This document shows positions 36,307-46,958 of a stretch of DNA of 64,000 nucleotides, one piece after another. Location of the stretch: positions 1,512,193-1,576,192 of the forward strand of contig NOKP01000009.1 in the NCBI GenBank assembly GCA_002682825.1, given 5' to 3'. The DNA comes from Neonectria sp. B-13 (lineage: Eukaryota > Ascomycota > Sordariomycetes > Hypocreales > Nectriaceae). Both the position numbers and the translations under genes were made by a program. How positions within the stretch are numbered: position 1 is the first letter of the stretch; every line of letters starts with the position of its first letter. The notes beneath the pieces were generated by a model, which saw nothing but the letters and a program-made list of their open reading frames with translations, made no database searches and was not told the DNA's origin.

Positions 36307-38239
36307 TCAAGTCAAGGACCGGATGATGTAGAACAATAGGTACGCTTGCGCACCAAGGACCTCAGACATGCTCGCCAGCTCCACCTTATGATCGTTGAAT
36401 TTGAACCACTGCGGCAACAACTCCATTAGTAAACGTTGCAATCTTGCCAGCGCTTCTTGCTTTGTCAACTCACCTGGTCCCCGACCCTGCAGTACGATAC
36501 GTAGTGACCAGTTTCGATCTCACCCACGTGAACCACTACACTTAAGAGGTCATAAGTGCATGACCGCTCCAACTCAAGGTTTTCGCGGCTATCATGACCG
36601 CGCACCCGTTGCGTGTAGGGCAACATGTTGAGTGCCAGCGGGAATCTAACGGCGTTATCAATCTTCGACGCTGCCCGGTCATGCCGGCCTTGTCTGTACT
36701 CAAAACGCTGCGAGTTGTTAGCTTCGCCTTGCCCTTGTATTCGGTTTGGGCACAACCAAGTGGCGGCCAGTGCTAGCCTCTCACCTTGAGCTGTACGGAT
36801 AGGACGTTTGGTAGACGCTTGATGCTAGCGTGTCTCCGCGCTTGTTGAGTCGACTTGCAATGATTGCACCGGTATTCGCACTTATCCGACTTGATGTACT
36901 CCTCGTCGAGGCATTCCTTCAACGTCAACGCCGGCTTCTTCTGGCCCGTTTTCCTGATTCGTTTCTGGACCAGGTGGTCCAACCCCAGGCTCAGGTCCAA
37001 GAACGACTGGACCGAGTTGCTCGTCCCGCTGCAGTTCTGGCACGTTGTCGTCGTCTGCATCTTGCCGTAGAATGTCTGGTGTATGATGCAGTTGCAAGTA
37101 TGCTCACTTCCGGTTTCGGGCTTCTTCCCGTCTCCAGTCCGCTCGTGAAGTTCTTCGGCCAAGAACTGGAAGAATTCGTGGGCGTCCTGCTCCTTAGTGG
37201 TCACCAGGTTCTCGAACGCTTTCTTCTCCGAGATCCAGAATCCGGACAGGATATTAGCAGCGGTGTACCCGTTAGTGTTCTCGAGCGCATAAAAATCCTG
37301 GAACATGTCGTCCATTGCGCAACTGAGGCAATGAGGCACTTGGCAATCATTACTGTGATGGCCGTCGCTGAGGTAGAAGTTTCGAAGCAAGGGGTTGTGG
37401 AGGAAGCTCTGGAGAACAACGTTCTGGTAGCAGGTAGCGCCTGCGTTGTAGATGCCACGGATGCCATTCGCGCGGCATGAAGCGATGGTGGTGTTTGAGG
37501 AGATGTAGCGAGGATCTTCCTTGACAGAATCACTGAAGAGCTCGTCGTGTTTTCTCTTCCGACCTACTGGTTCGGTCAGTCCATAGCTGATGGCTGTTGG
37601 TGGGATACGGCAATCAAAAGTAACGGAAAGTAGGGGAAATGTGCGAATCCGATAATTGATCAAACATCAGAGCACTCACCAGTGAAGGAGCCCGTTCCTA
37701 TCTTACGCACTCGAAGCTCCTCAAGTGTTGGATCCCAGACTAGATCGTCACATATCTGACAATACAGGGATCCGCTCCGGGAATCAACGTCTAGCCACCA
37801 GTCAGCAACAGAACCAGGAGCTGCAGCTTGGTCAGCCACTCACAAAACCGATGCGACTTCTTAGTTCCATGTTTTAATCGATCGTCCTCGCAAACGGTCG
37901 TAGGGCATTGTAGGCAGAGATAATTGGAGGTAAGGGAGGTGACGGGACGTCCTTCTTGGTTGGTTGAGGTTTGGGGGACGATCGGGTTGTGGTCAAAGAT
38001 GCCGCGTAGGATCATCTTGTAGTGGGCGATGGAGCTGTTCATGACCTCCTGGCCTTGACCAAATAGAAGCTGCACGTGTTCTGCATAGCTGTTAGAAGGG
38101 GATTCGGTGGCTCATGGCGCTCGCAAAGGCCCGCCTAACGAAGGGAGATCGTACCACAGCCGAACATTGGCGACCCTGGGTTAGGGGACTTGACTTTGGC
38201 ATTCTTGGGGGACGCGGGCGTAGTTGGACGAGCCGCCAT
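36307..38239 (-). CDS. UBP8: SAGA-complex ubiquitin hydrolase Ubp8 (USP22 type)
   Basis: Ubp8 removes ubiquitin from histone H2B as part of the SAGA deubiquitinase module. Exons are 38239-38155, 38080-37844, 37790-37680, 37566-36785, 36707-36474 and 36408-36307, giving 516 residues. The N-terminal zinc finger UBP domain starts at C28-E-H and includes YLCLQCPTTVCEDD and LYCQICDDLVWDP. The catalytic Cys190 lies in GIYNAGATCYQNVVLQSF, where Ala-Thr-Cys-Tyr-Gln replaces the more usual Asn/Ser-Thr-Cys-Phe/Tyr-Met. The catalytic His473 is in GHYVSYCR, and Asn488-Asp489 follow in FKFNDHKV. Two CxxC pairs of the finger insert are present (TTCQNC, YRCNHC). Intron 3 ends in CAGTAG, so two acceptors three bases apart are possible. 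Identification is confident. Confidence 0.94.
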
Positions 38240-39738
38240 TGTGAGAGCTACCCGGGCTGGCTAAGTCGCGGCGAGGGTGATGGTGAGGTGTCGAGGAGAG
38301 AGCTTAGGTGTGGGCGGAGGAAGAGGTGATGCAAGCTGGGAGCTGTCTGGCAGCGAGAGTGCGCAGCGGTGATTCCGGGTGGCAAAGGAGGCAATGCCGG
38401 TATGCGTGTACTTGAGACGAATGCTTGGTATTGCGACCCGGGGACGGGGTCGTAGGTAATCGAAGGAGAGAAGTCGCCGGTTCGGTTTGAGGATGCGAAG
38501 CCGATAGCAATTTCCAATTGCAAAGGCGGGATCGGCGGGCTGGCTCTGGTTACAACATGGTCAGTTGGATGGAATTATTGTGGAGGGGAACAAGCTTCGG
38601 AAGGGCGAAGGGCGCATGTAGACAACCACACGTACATTCTAACCAGATACTTACACCCGCGGCTGGAAGCGTCGGCAAGATACGATAGCTCACGACGGGA
38701 GGATTGAGGCAGGTCACGAGGATGCAGAACAGCGGACGCCAGAGACGGGCGCCAGGAGGAAGAAGTCAGGGATGGTGGCGGTGTTCTCCTGCTCAGCGGT
38801 GCAGGAAGCGAGGTTGGGCTGGCGACATTGGAAGCTAAAAGGAACCGAGAGCCGAGTGAAGTATTCGGCGACAGAAGAAAAATAGAGAACTGTGCCGTGA
38901 TGGTAGATGGGAGGAACAGATGAAGTGATTGATTGATTGATGGCGGAGCGAGAAGTTAATTGTAAGGCAGGCAGGTACGCCGCATGGGCTAATTTGTGGT
39001 TGGTTGACAGGTACCTCCTGACGTAGAAAAGGCACGGAAGGTACCGACCGCGACGGGCACGCGCTGGTAGGAACCAGTTGCTAGATTTGCGCACGGTCAT
39101 GCAAGCAAAGGGTAGGCTAGGACCGATAAGATAAAGAGCTTAGGCATTCAAGCACTGTGCCAATTCTTTTAGCGGGATGACACCCACTGAAGCTCCAGCC
39201 TGGAGTCAGCCAAAGCCCACTGGAGTACAGTGGGCACACGCCGCTTACTCAACCACACTCTCAGTGGTGCAAACAAACGCAGGGCCAATACGAAAGTAAA
39301 CGGCTATTCGGAGGGCGCAGACCTTGGGCCGAGGCTTTCCATGTTTTTCCTTGGTTCAACTCAGATGGATGCCACGGAGAGGAGTAAAAATACGTTACTC
39401 ACATCCCAAATGACGACAAAACCTTGACCTTATACCAGAAATCTTCTTCCGACTGACCCCATTTCTCCGCCTCCCTCTACCTCTCCCCACTGCCGACCTG
39501 CCCTTTTGCCGTCGTCTCCTTCTTCCCTTCGCAGTTCGGCTCCGTCTCGGCTCCTGCCCCGTACCCCACAACCCACTGAAGTCACCACCCCCGGCCTCCG
39601 GGTCCGGTCCTTCCCCGACAAACCTCCGGAGCAACTCCGGATTCTTGCTTGGGTCCTGCTTCGTCAAATTTCCCGAGAATCCCGAGACGATCACACAGCC
39701 TAAGCAGCAAGTATATACCCAAGCGCAAAGTCGTCACC
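38240..39738. other. divergent intergenic region between UBP8 and the lactamase-fold gene
   Basis: This 1.5-kb block has no convincing gene. The last 300 bp are strongly C/T-rich (39,430-39,560), as in a promoter or leader of the plus-strand gene. A short GATT microsatellite lies at 38,927-38,941. Confidence 0.6.
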
Positions 39739-40614
39739 ATGGCTGCACAGCTCATCGCTCTCCCCGCCGTGGAGCGTCTCAGCCCCGCCTGCATCCGGAT
39801 CCTGGGGGGAAACCCGGGAAAGTTCACTTTACAGGGCACGAATACATATCTCCTTGGAACCGGTCGCCAGCGTATCCTCATTGATACGGGCGAGGGCCGC
39901 AATGCTTGGCTCTCATCCATCAAGTCCACTCTCGAGCAGGAGAACGCTAGTATCGACACTGCCCTCATCACCCACTGGCATGGCGATCACACCGGTGGTA
40001 TCAAGGACCTCCTCAGCCTCTCTCCACAGACCCGTGTCTACAAGAGTGACCCAGAGCCGGGTCAGCTTGGTATTGTCGATGGACAGCAGTTCTGCGTGGA
40101 AGGCGCCAGTCTGACAGCGTCCCACACTCCTGGCCACACCACGGATCACTTCGTCTTCACGATGAAAGAAGAAGATGCCATGTTCACTGCTGATAATGTA
40201 CTTGGCCACGGCACAGCTGTGTTTGAGGACATGACCACATACCTACGGAGCCTCGAAAAGATGCGGCCCATGTTTCAAGGCAGGGCGTACCCTGGGCACG
40301 GCCCCGTCATTGAGGATGGGCCGGCCAAGATTACCGAGTACATTGCTCACCGTCGCCAGCGGGAGGATCAAGTTGTGCAAACTCTGACGCTCCGACATGA
40401 TGATGAGACCGAGAGTCCCACCCCTGAGTCTGCGGCGCCAGCGTGGACTGCCATGGAGTTGGTTAAGGTCATTTACAAGGACGTGCCGGAAGGCCTCCAT
40501 CAAGCTGCCTGTGGTGGTGTGCTCCAGATCCTACACAAACTCAAGGGCGAAGGTCGTGTTTCGCCGCAGGGACACAAGTGGCTGCTCGTGGCTGAGGGCC
40601 GATCCTCCCTCTGA
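39739..40614 (+). CDS. metallo-beta-lactamase-fold protein, LACTB2 type
   Basis: LACTB2 proteins are metal-dependent hydrolases; the animal member is a mitochondrial endoribonuclease. The gene is a single exon of 291 codons starting in a good context (ACCATGG). The metal-binding motif is THWHGDHTGG with His79, His81, Asp83 and His84. Further ligands are His in SHTPGHTTDH, Asp in FTADNVLGHG and His in YPGHGPVI. Residues 205-291 form the winged-helix tail typical of LACTB2 (ELVKVIYKDVPEGLHQAAC). Related fungal enzymes act as thioesterases in polyketide clusters, but no polyketide synthase lies in this window, which favours the housekeeping type. An in-frame ATG at 39649 would add 30 residues and is less likely. 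Fold certain, substrate unknown. Confidence 0.92.
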   Translation: MAAQLIALPAVERLSPACIRILGGNPGKFTLQGTNTYLLGTGRQRILIDTGEGRNAWLSSIKSTLEQENASIDTALITHWHGDHTGGIKDLLSLSPQTRVYKSDPEPGQLGIVDGQQFCVEGASLTASHTPGHTTDHFVFTMKEEDAMFTADNVLGHGTAVFEDMTTYLRSLEKMRPMFQGRAYPGHGPVIEDGPAKITEYIAHRRQREDQVVQTLTLRHDDETESPTPESAAPAWTAMELVKVIYKDVPEGLHQAACGGVLQILHKLKGEGRVSPQGHKWLLVAEGRSSL

Positions 40615-42844
40615 CGGTAGTTGTTTGCAATATCAGCTTCAGTCTTGAAAATAGTAACAACACCACTGCGCATGTACCTTCGCTTGAGCCAAGCACGGTC
40701 TCACCCGACATTGCAGCAGATCCTCGCCTTGAACACACAGGGAAAGCCGAGTGGTGATAGTGGTGTGTAGCGTGACTGGTGGTTGTCGAGGAGTTCGTCC
40801 ACCTACCTTCGTTTCTTCGTTCCCGCCTATGGGAACATCATGCCGATAGGAGCTTAAATGCCACGTACATGACGCCCTTGAGATTGACAGCAACTTTAAT
40901 ATCTCATCTGCCTATTAGACTTGATAGAAATCTAAGATTCTTAATCATCATCCCAGCACCTTTAACTCTAGACCTTTACGTCGCGAGTGAGAGTCTTTCA
41001 GCGAGAGGTCACACTCGTTGCGGAGGGTCAAAACAGGTTTCGGTGAAACGACCGGCAATCCAACACACAGGACGAAATGCCAAGGAATTCCGTATGTGTC
41101 CCTGCGCAGGTGATCTAATGCAATGCCAGGATTATGTAGCAGACTTGTGGACGGCGATGAAGATGGTTACTCCATCCACAAGAGACGAGCAAGGGGGTTG
41201 CTCGGCAGCTTCGGGTGACGTCGCACCGGCTTCTATGAACCATCCAGGATCAGTCCTGGTGGGTGGGGAACCACGGCGCACGAGTCCCACGGCTCCGTTA
41301 ATGGATGGACGGGTGACGATACATCAGACGCACGCTCTAACGCAGCCACTTGCCAAAATCCACCGGGAAAGAGGCGGTGTCAGATACTGTTTTGGCGGCA
41401 TCGTCGCTTGGTAATGAGTTCCGGCCCCCCTTAGGTAGGACTGTGGTGGGCGAAACTCCTGAGTCGACATCTCGGGACCAGATTTTATGACTACTCCTGA
41501 TACTGATACTGATCATGGGAGGCCATCCTCAGTGTTGAATCATTCTCGTAGTTGTAGACGATGCTTCTGAGACTTGAACTCCTCGTCGTCCGGCCAAATG
41601 CCGGGATGTTGTCGACGATGATTCGCAACGGACGGGCTCCTGGAACATTGTAACAATTTGACTAGGAGGAGGGTTGCTTGGCTGCCTATTGATAATTGCT
41701 TCACCCATGTCGACGATGGGTTATGTACTACGTATTGAACAGGCGTCCGTTCTTCGGTTCGGCCGTCTCACCGGAGGATTTGAATGTACTTTGCCGTGTA
41801 TCGGAAGCAGGGGAGTTGCGGACGCAAAACCCAGCACGTTGTTGGCGTCTTGGCGTCTTGGCAAGATACTTGTAGGCGAGGTCATGGGAATCGAAAAAGA
41901 AGCACACATCCTCCGGCCGTTCCATATCACAAGTGGATACAGTCGGCAACGGCATTTGCGATTTCGATGACCCAGGGCCGGAAAGGTGGCGGAAGCGGAG
42001 ACATCCTCAATGGACACAAATTCACTCATAGATGGATGGGTCTGTTGTGTTAGCAACACGGCACAATGCAAGTTGGCGGACAGGGATAAGGCAAAGCTGC
42101 CTGACATTCTGGCAAATGCATGCATGAATGTGTACAGTCATGTGGGACTGGCAGCTGGGGCGTGGTATATCCGGAAGAATCGGGGCCTCAGAGACAGAGA
42201 ATCGCTGTCCGTACAGGCCGGGCCTTGTCAATCATAACTAGAGGTGGAGTAACCGGTGGCGCGAAATGTCCGATGGTGAGTGAACGGTAAGCCAGACAGA
42301 CGACGCTCGTGAGTTGGCACTAACAACTGCTCATCTGGCCAGGAACGAGTTACGTCAGAATCACTGGCTACCAGCGTAAGGCGAGGGGAGGGGAAGAGTC
42401 AAAATAACCGCAACACGCCGGTACAGTGCTGTAGACGAAGGTCGTCCGTGGCGATGGATGGGTGCCGGCGTGAACTGATGTGGCGCACGGCTGTCAAGGT
42501 GCGGCAGTGGAAGTCATTAGGTGGCACGCAACCCCGGCAAAGTCGGCGCTTGACGTTAAAAGTCCCTGGACCCAGTTCGTTCTGCACCATGTCATATGTT
42601 TGAATGATTGAGCGAGGTATGACGTGCTGGTTCATACAGCTATGGTGCTTGGAAGAATTGGTAGTCAGCGGCTATGTGTGAACGTGCCGGCGTCAGTGGG
42701 TGTTAGTTTGATGCCCATGTAGTCCATCAACACAACTCAAGTATCTGAAAAGAACTCTTCTTGGTGGTGGAGGTGCGTGTGCAACGGGATAATGACGCAT
42801 CGATGGTATATATGAAGTTGGCAGTACGTAGGTTCCATTGGTAC

Positions 42845-42900
42845 TAGTAGTAGTAGTAGTAGGTAAGTAGGTAGGTAGTAAGTACTACTATCTCTGCCGC
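42845..42900. repeat. AGT/AGGT microsatellite
   Basis: Five AGT units are followed by GTAA and GTAG repeats and an ACTACTA end, so the sequence is also partly self-complementary (AGTAGTAGT against ACTACT). Confidence 0.8.
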
Positions 42901-43131
42901 CGTCTACGGTAGGCGAGGAAGGCACCAGGGTCGCTACTCCATGGATTGTGCCGTCCATCTCATGTGAATAATGTGATGGATGGTACGGCAAGCCCTCCTC
43001 TCCTGCAGATGGTACCTGCTCCGCCTATACATCGTAACTTGCCCCCAGCCTCCGACTCGCCTCCACGCAATTATCCACGAGACGCCGAAGTTCCGAATTT
43101 CGTCAACGCTGGAGTGAAACCTTTCCGGATT

Positions 43132-43154
43132 CCAATGCCAATGCCAATGCCAAT
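43132..43154 (+). promoter_or_regulatory. array of four tandem CCAAT boxes
   Basis: CCAAT occurs at 43132, 43138, 43144 and 43150, exactly six bases apart (CCAATG units). It lies about 475 bp upstream of the Ytp1-like start on the same strand. CCAAT is the core site of the fungal HAP/CBC factor. The array is certain; its use as a promoter site is inferred. Confidence 0.55.
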
Positions 43155-43628
43155 CCCCACCATCTCGGACCGGTGACCTCCAACTTGTAACGCCAACCCT
43201 TTCTTACCACATTTTGAAGCAATTCGGAACCCTCGGATCGCCGTCACCCAAAGGCCCATTCTTGGTTCTTTTACTGGCCGCCAGTGGCTTCGTCTTTCAT
43301 CCTTGCGGGTCCCGGAGTCCATTTTCTTGAGCGCTCATCGAAGCTCGATGACTTCCTCGCCGACTCAATAAAAGGCTGGTTTGCCGCCCTCGGTCAGATA
43401 CCCATTTGGGACCCCTCGCATCGTGCGATGATACCGTCTGGGCTCGGTGCGTTCTCAAGAATCCCTATAATTGCTCCGCCGCCTGAACTCGACCATCTAA
43501 TCAGAACGCCTTGTTATCCAGTCCATCGGCAAATCGAAGTGCTGTCGCCAAGTTCTTCACTCTGTCTATTGCCACAACTCGGGCGAGACCGCAAGTAACA
43601 CGGAGGCAACCTGAATACATCACTCTCG

Positions 43629-45672
43629 ATGGCCTTGAAACTGACACTACTGCGAAATGCCGGCGCTTTTCTCATACTGTTGCTTGGATACCTCCCACTC
43701 GTCCTCGCCAATGGTGGTGGTCATGATGAGGGCCAAATGAACGGTCATGAAACCGAGCACCATGGACTCGACAAACCTGATGATGATTCTCAGTGTCCTC
43801 CGACTTACTTCTCTCATACTGAACATGTTGGCATGATATATGCCCATATTGCTCTCATGACCCTTGCCTGGGCTTTTGTTCTTCCCGTCGGTGAGCTTGG
43901 AACACCACGATTCCACATTTCGGGCAGATCGCTCACATGCTTTCTTCGCGGTTGATAGCCGTAATGATCTCCCTGGCGAGATCTCGATACACTCTCGCGC
44001 TGCAATTCATCTTCTTGGCAACAAATGGATTAGGTCTCTTATTAGGCACGCTATACAACGCCCAAACCCCGGATCTCTATCCCAACAACGCACACCACAA
44101 ACTCGGCTGGATTGTCACTTGGATTGTCTCGGCTCAAGTCCTTATCAGCGCGGTAGGATGGTTTGCCAGATCTGTGACACAAACGGCAGATAATTCCAGT
44201 CGTGACAGCCAAGCATTTCTCCCTGTGCCAACTGCCACACCGCATGGGAGTAGATATCAGATGGGCCACGACTATCTATCGTCTAACCCCTACCGAATAT
44301 CTGACGACAGTAGCCAGGGCACGGATCCCAACACAGAATCCTTGCGTAGCAATTCTGTTTCCAGTTTCGATGGCGTGGACAATGTTCCGTTAGAGAGTCC
44401 CCAGAAAGAGTACGAAGACGAAGATGGCGACTTGGAAGCTATGTCGCTCTCTCACTCCTCTCATATGAATGCCTTCGGACGTTACGCCACCAAAGTTGTT
44501 GCATCGCGAATCTGGAAGTATATGGATCTCGGGAATCGGGCCATCGATCGAATCATTCTTCCCTTAGGTTTCGTTGCATTTGCATCCGGCATTGTCACTT
44601 TTGGCCGGTTCTTTGTACGTGACAACGCTAACTTCTCTTCCTAGCAAGTTTTCGTGATATATGCTAATGTTTATCGATTCAGGAGGGCTATGGTATTTAC
44701 GGCGGTCTGGCACATTGGGTCAAGGGTGGCGTCTTCTTCTGGTTGGGACTTTTTACGCTGGGCCGTTGGTCTGGCAGCTTCGCCGAAGTTGGCTGGGCAT
44801 GGAACGTTCGTCCTAAGCGAGCTGAACAGAAATGGCGACCCTCAGCCGAGTTTGTTGAGAGTGCTTTGATCTTCTTGTACGGTTCCACCAACATCTTCCT
44901 CGAGCACCTCAGTGGTTGGGGTGGTAAATGGACTCCGCGGGACATGGAACACATCTCTATCACGGTCCTCTTTATTGGCGGCGGGCTGGTAAGTCAACCT
45001 CTGCTATATGTCTAACGGCATGTCAACCTTGGTTGAATTTAACACTCACGCGATTCATGATAGTGTGGTATGCTCATTGAATCGACCCGGGTACGGGGCT
45101 TGCTCAATACGACAGTTGACGAAGTTGAAACCAAGCACCCGTATCACGACGAAGAGGCTGAAAAATGCGCTCCCCCGGAGACCTATGAGTTTTCTTTGAA
45201 CCCATTTCCCGCCCTCGTCATTCTGCTGTTGGGCATCTTGATGAGCTCTCACACCCAGTCTACAATGATTTCGAGCATGGTCCACAGACAATGGGGCAAC
45301 CTTTTGCTCGGAGCATCCTTTGCCAGAGGGCTCACTTACGTGCTCATGTTTCTCAAGCCCCCCAAATCAATTTTTCCATCTCGACCTCCTACAGAGCTCC
45401 TTGCGTCGTTTGGATTGATTTCAGGAGGCATCATTTTCATGGCAAGCGTAAGTTGGCGGCCCCTTGGTAAGCAAATGTGAAAGCGTGCTAATGACCTACA
45501 GGCGGAAGACACAGTCCAGGGAATGATACACTACGGCTTGGATGCCATGTTCATGTACACGGTCACTATGGGTTTAGTTGGACTATTGATGGCTTGGGAG
45601 GTCATTGTCCTTGCCATCAAGGGATGGGCAGTTCGCCGTGAACGACACCGTGCGTCGCATTGCGCAGCATGA
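43629..45672 (+). CDS. Ytp1-like integral membrane protein
   Basis: Ytp1-family proteins are multi-pass fungal membrane proteins of unknown function. Exons are 43629-43890, 43959-44614, 44683-44988, 45064-45447 and 45502-45672, giving 592 residues. A signal peptide is clear (TLLRNAGAFLILLLGYLPLV), followed by a His-rich lumenal segment and a first conserved pair of helices (MIYAHIALMTLAWAFVLPVA, then ARSRYTLALQFIFLATN). An acidic, Ser-rich cytoplasmic loop covers about 190-270. The C-terminal Ytp1 domain has EGYGIYGGLAHWVKGGVFFW and several further helices, with conserved LEHLSGWGGKW. Intron 1 is placed at 43891-43958, because a nearer acceptor at 43927 would leave a 37-nt intron and shift the frame. 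Family confident; function unknown. Confidence 0.9.
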
Positions 45673-46262
45673 AGGCCTGGGGATGACATTGATGGAATTG
45701 TGAGATGCATTGATGCAAGTTTTGCAAAGCGCTTGTCTCTATTCAGATCATGTTTAAAGATACCCTGTGTGAAGTGAACGACGTGTATTTAGAACCGTTC
45801 TGTTCCTCGTTGCTCCATAATGAAACCCAACAGCAGGTGCAATTAGACAAAGCGTTTGGCTTGCAGGAGCGTGGCATTAAGTAGAGAAGGCTGCAAATTG
45901 TCGTAAAAGAAAAGGCGCCACGACTACCGAGTTCGCAATTGGTTTCCCGGTCCTTAGATGACCGTCCCTCCCGAAGATTGCGATATAAAGTCATCTCAGC
46001 TGTCCAGAGTGAGTTTCAGTCATCTCCTTATATCGAGTAGTTGTCCCTTGATAATTCAAGCGCCAATATTGTTGGTATGAAAATTCGCGGTTGCCCGCCA
46101 AACGTGATACGAGGGCTTTATGTCCCGGTTCAAGTCATCTCAAAGGAGTGCCACTCATGTTGCTTGATCTTGGCGATTCTGTGGTGGGGCCCATTCTCAA
46201 CACCTGAAGCCTATTCAGGAACGAGATGGGTGTTGTTTCTCGAGGCGAAATGGCCTTCCCGT
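45673..46262. other. tail-to-tail gap between the Ytp1-like gene and the Rsa3-like gene
   Basis: These 590 bp hold the 3' flanks of two convergent genes. No gene, repeat or RNA seen. Confidence 0.55.
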
Positions 46263-46496
46263 TTAAGCATCTCCTCCCTTGCCACCTTTCGAGGCCGTTA
46301 CCACCCGCTTCTGATCATCTGCTGAGAAAAGTCCGGCGCCTTGCTGCAGGGCATGCACAAGAAACGGAATCGAGTCAGCCTTGAAGTCCTCGGCGGTGCG
46401 GACTTTGTCGAGATCCTCCGAGAGTTCTTGCGTGGTGCGTTGCAAGTAGTAGGATGAGAAATCGGCTTCCCGCTGGCTGTCGGCCTTTCCGGACAT
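46263..46496 (-). CDS. small protein resembling ribosome assembly protein 3 (Rsa3) core
   Basis: The frame encodes 77 residues in one exon, with an in-frame stop (TAA) two codons before the ATG, so the start is fixed unless a leader exon exists. The core SSYYLQRTTQELSEDLDKVR followed by ADSIPFLVHALQQGAGLFS resembles the short C-terminal domain of Rsa3, a nucleolar factor for 60S ribosome assembly. Yeast Rsa3 is longer (about 220 residues), so this is either a compact version or lacks an upstream exon. The C-terminus is Gly/Lys rich. Expressed status is supported by the conserved-looking helix but is an inference. Family assignment is moderate. Confidence 0.7.
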   Translation of the reverse strand: MSGKADSQREADFSSYYLQRTTQELSEDLDKVRTAEDFKADSIPFLVHALQQGAGLFSADDQKRVVTASKGGKGGDA

Positions 46497-46958
46497 GATT
46501 TAAGACTTTTGAGGTGGTGAAAATTGAATTTGGTAGGGCGAGGGATTGAAGAAGAGGAAGAGAATGGTGGATCCTTGCGAGAGAGGTTTGCAGATGGCTA
46601 CAGTGCTTCAGTACAGTCTTTATGTGCGTAAACACTGTACTGTGAACTCGTCTTGGGTACGCTAGCAAGATTAAAATCAGCACGACCAGTCAATAAGTTT
46701 TAACTGATAGCTGATATCAAGATGGAATAGCTCGCTTGCGTTTTGTGGGCTCCGAATTCTAAGGGGATTCATCTCTAACAGCCATTTGTTGAACATCAAT
46801 TGAAAAGCACATCGAACTGCTTCCGGCTTACACGCCTGCTCATATAGCTCCTTCAAGGTCCAGTAATGCACCACAACCAAACAATAATCCTTTGCGCCTC
46901 CCGCTTTCCGTGCTTAATCTATCGCATTCGTGATGTATCGTGACAAATTCAAGGGAGT
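46497..46958. other. short region between the Rsa3-like gene and RAD54
   Basis: These 462 bp are the 3' flank of RAD54 and the promoter of the Rsa3-like gene on the same strand. A 67-codon frame at 46677-46880 has no family resemblance and is not called. Confidence 0.5.

Larger units (their letters stand above)
40615..43628. other. 3-kb intergenic region upstream of the Ytp1-like gene
   Basis: Frames up to 211 codons occur (40779-41414, plus) but have no domain, lack C-ending codon bias and overlap other frames. A GTA microsatellite is at 42845-42900 and a CCAAT array at 43132-43154. No confident gene or RNA. Confidence 0.55.

Noticed and set aside
38714..39100. Minus-strand frame of 128 codons upstream of UBP8
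   Set aside because: No family motif, low-complexity composition and located in a divergent promoter.
39739..40614. LACTB2-type gene as part of a polyketide cluster
   Set aside because: No polyketide synthase, oxygenase, transporter or regulator lies nearby; neighbours are housekeeping genes.
40779..41414. Plus-strand frame of 211 codons
   Set aside because: No family resemblance, weak codon bias and no promoter context.
43891..43927. A 37-nt intron in the Ytp1-like gene using the acceptor GGGCAG
   Set aside because: It is below the usual fungal minimum and moves the following helix out of frame; the acceptor at 43958 restores A-V-M-I-S-L-A-R-S-R.
46677..46880. Minus-strand frame of 67 codons between the Rsa3-like gene and RAD54
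   Set aside because: Too short, no known motif and located in the RAD54 3' flank.
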